Shown here: positions 14,438-15,236 of the stretch, in pieces | Layout of the letters: each line of letters opens with the position of its first letter | Position numbering within the stretch: position 1 is the first letter of the stretch | Source of the DNA: Comamonadaceae bacterium | GTDB taxonomy: Bacteria > Pseudomonadota > Gammaproteobacteria > Burkholderiales > Burkholderiaceae_C | Length of the DNA stretch: 15,236 nucleotides | Assembly (NCBI GenBank): GCA_947454695.1 | Contig: CANGMW010000024.1 | Location: 1 to 15,236, forward strand | Direction of reading: 5' to 3' | Notes under the pieces: model-generated | Databases searched by the model: none | Told to the model about the DNA's origin: nothing | Seen by the model: only the letters and a program-made list of their open reading frames with translations | Translations under genes and position numbers: made by a program

Positions 14438-15236
14438 CTAACGAGGCGGTTCAGCCACTGCCACACATCCCATGGCATCAAGTCGGCTTGTTGTTATTTC
14501 CAATTTGGAAAAAACTTGAATTTCTTTATCGCCGAATATCTCCAACTGTCCGCTTGAATCCATCGAACAATCGTACCGATGGTATTGATCGAGCAAACCC
14601 GACTTGCGCAGCGCCATCGAAAAAATGGGCATGGAAACAATAAATTCAGGCTCTCTGAGCGCCACATAGCCTGGTGGGATGGCGCCCACAGAGTAGCCTT
14701 GACGCTCTTCAGGAACCCTCATGGGGTGAAAGACCACGGCCTTGGGGTCGCCTAAGCCAAACGCATCGTGAACACGTCCTTTGAATGCGTACCCTAGACC
14801 GCCAATTTCAGAACTAACCAAATCACAAGTAGGGCATTGGGTATACAGATGTGCACCAATGACTTCGTAACGATGGACCCGCAAATTAGCCAAGTCCTCC
14901 CCACGGATGCCCAGCGCGATCAGCACGGCCTTCATCCCCAAAATGCCAAGGCCCGTCATGACCAACCAAGCGGCTTTGTTCACGACGCGATTGAGCCTTG
15001 ATCCGCTGAACTCGCTTTGAGTATTGGATAGCAATATAGCGATACCCAAAGGGAAAGTGAACAAAGCAAAATACCAAGCGAATATGACCGACCGGCCCAG
15101 CACCCATGCCGCCATCAGCCCTGCGGGGAACAGAAAAAGCCAGTCTGGAAGATTGCTTTCACGCTTGAGCTTGACTAAGTGGACAGCTTTGGAGATCAAG
15201 AAAAGGACGATGCCACAACCAAAGACAAGCGCCCAC
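14438..15236 (-). CDS. Polytopic membrane protein, C-terminal part; possibly a GT-C type glycosyltransferase
   Basis: The frame is open to the right edge (265 codons here), and the bases beyond the nearest TTG (15199) encode a hydrophobic WALVFGCGIVLFLIS, so the gene surely starts outside the window. About four spans are visible: at the edge, then around PDWLFLFPAGLMAAWVLG, FAWYFALFTFPLGIAILL and AWLVMTGLGILGMKAVLIALG. A soluble tail of roughly 150 residues follows. In it, SSEIGGLGYAFKGRVHDAFG then LGDP and VPPGYV-like IPPGYVALREPEFIV recall the C-terminal region of many bacterial membrane glycosyltransferases (E-x-G-x-x-G-Y, then D-x-x-G-L-x-D-P, then P-x-Y-I/V). A CPTC pair lies just before. 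The DNA is visibly richer in A/T than the neighbours. Family assignment is inference; a membrane protein of unknown role is the safe reading. Confidence 0.65.
   Translation of the reverse strand, partial: WALVFGCGIVLFLISKAVHLVKLKRESNLPDWLFLFPAGLMAAWVLGRSVIFAWYFALFTFPLGIAILLSNTQSEFSGSRLNRVVNKAAWLVMTGLGILGMKAVLIALGIRGEDLANLRVHRYEVIGAHLYTQCPTCDLVSSEIGGLGYAFKGRVHDAFGLGDPKAVVFHPMRVPEERQGYSVGAIPPGYVALREPEFIVSMPIFSMALRKSGLLDQYHRYDCSMDSSGQLEIFGDKEIQVFSKLEITTSRLDAMGCVAVAEPPR

Noticed and set aside
15197..15199. TTG as start of the terminal membrane protein
   Set aside because: The upstream in-frame bases encode a hydrophobic span up to the window edge, so the gene is cut by the edge.
1..15236. CRISPR array, tRNA, rRNA, insertion sequence or prophage genes
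   Set aside because: No spaced repeats, no cloverleaf, no transposase or phage motifs were seen on either strand.

Overview
The window reads as ordinary chromosome of a GC-rich betaproteobacterium, most likely a Comamonadaceae member (Rhodoferax/Polaromonas/Acidovorax-like). This rests on the protein styles (DUF3297 and BPSS1780-family proteins, APH-fold ThrB next to a DUF2782-like protein, a UvrD with an acidic insert) and on codon use; no rRNA or tRNA is present to confirm it. Coding density is very high: no gap exceeds about 115 bases.

Layout. Positions 1-315 (-) hold the start of a Tat-exported dienelactone-hydrolase-like protein, divergent from dbpA (385-1773, +), a 23S rRNA-specific DEAD-box helicase. 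Positions 1798-5980 hold a minus-strand run read as polA (DNA polymerase I with all three activities), a DUF3297 protein and a membrane-anchored alpha/beta hydrolase. From a divergent promoter region (5981-6055) a plus-strand run starts: DUF2782-like exported protein, thrB (homoserine kinase) and a BPSS1780-family membrane protein. A compact toxin-antitoxin cassette (8207-8849) follows, with a perfect-arm 22-bp palindrome lying over the toxin start codon. A UvrD-type helicase (8871-11288, -) and an HGGxW arylformamidase-like hydrolase (11332-12252, -) come next. Divergent from these are a COG4091-type NAD(P)-dependent oxidoreductase with a SAF domain (12367-13716, +) and a putative Tat lipoprotein (13728-14426, +). 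The window closes with the C-terminal part of a multi-membrane-span protein, possibly a GT-C type glycosyltransferase (14438-15236, -), in visibly more AT-rich DNA.

Working together: dbpA, polA and uvrD are housekeeping genes for ribosome assembly and DNA replication/repair. thrB belongs to threonine synthesis. The toxin-antitoxin pair is the clearest accessory element.

Most interesting signals: (i) four unrelated genes (dbpA, polA, the DUF2782-like gene, uvrD) carry a YANAAT -10-like hexamer ending exactly 6 bases before the ATG and lack a well-placed Shine-Dalgarno, which predicts leaderless mRNAs; (ii) the toxin-antitoxin operator overlaps the start codon; (iii) the terminal membrane protein is unidentified. 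I did not find a clearly new multi-gene system.
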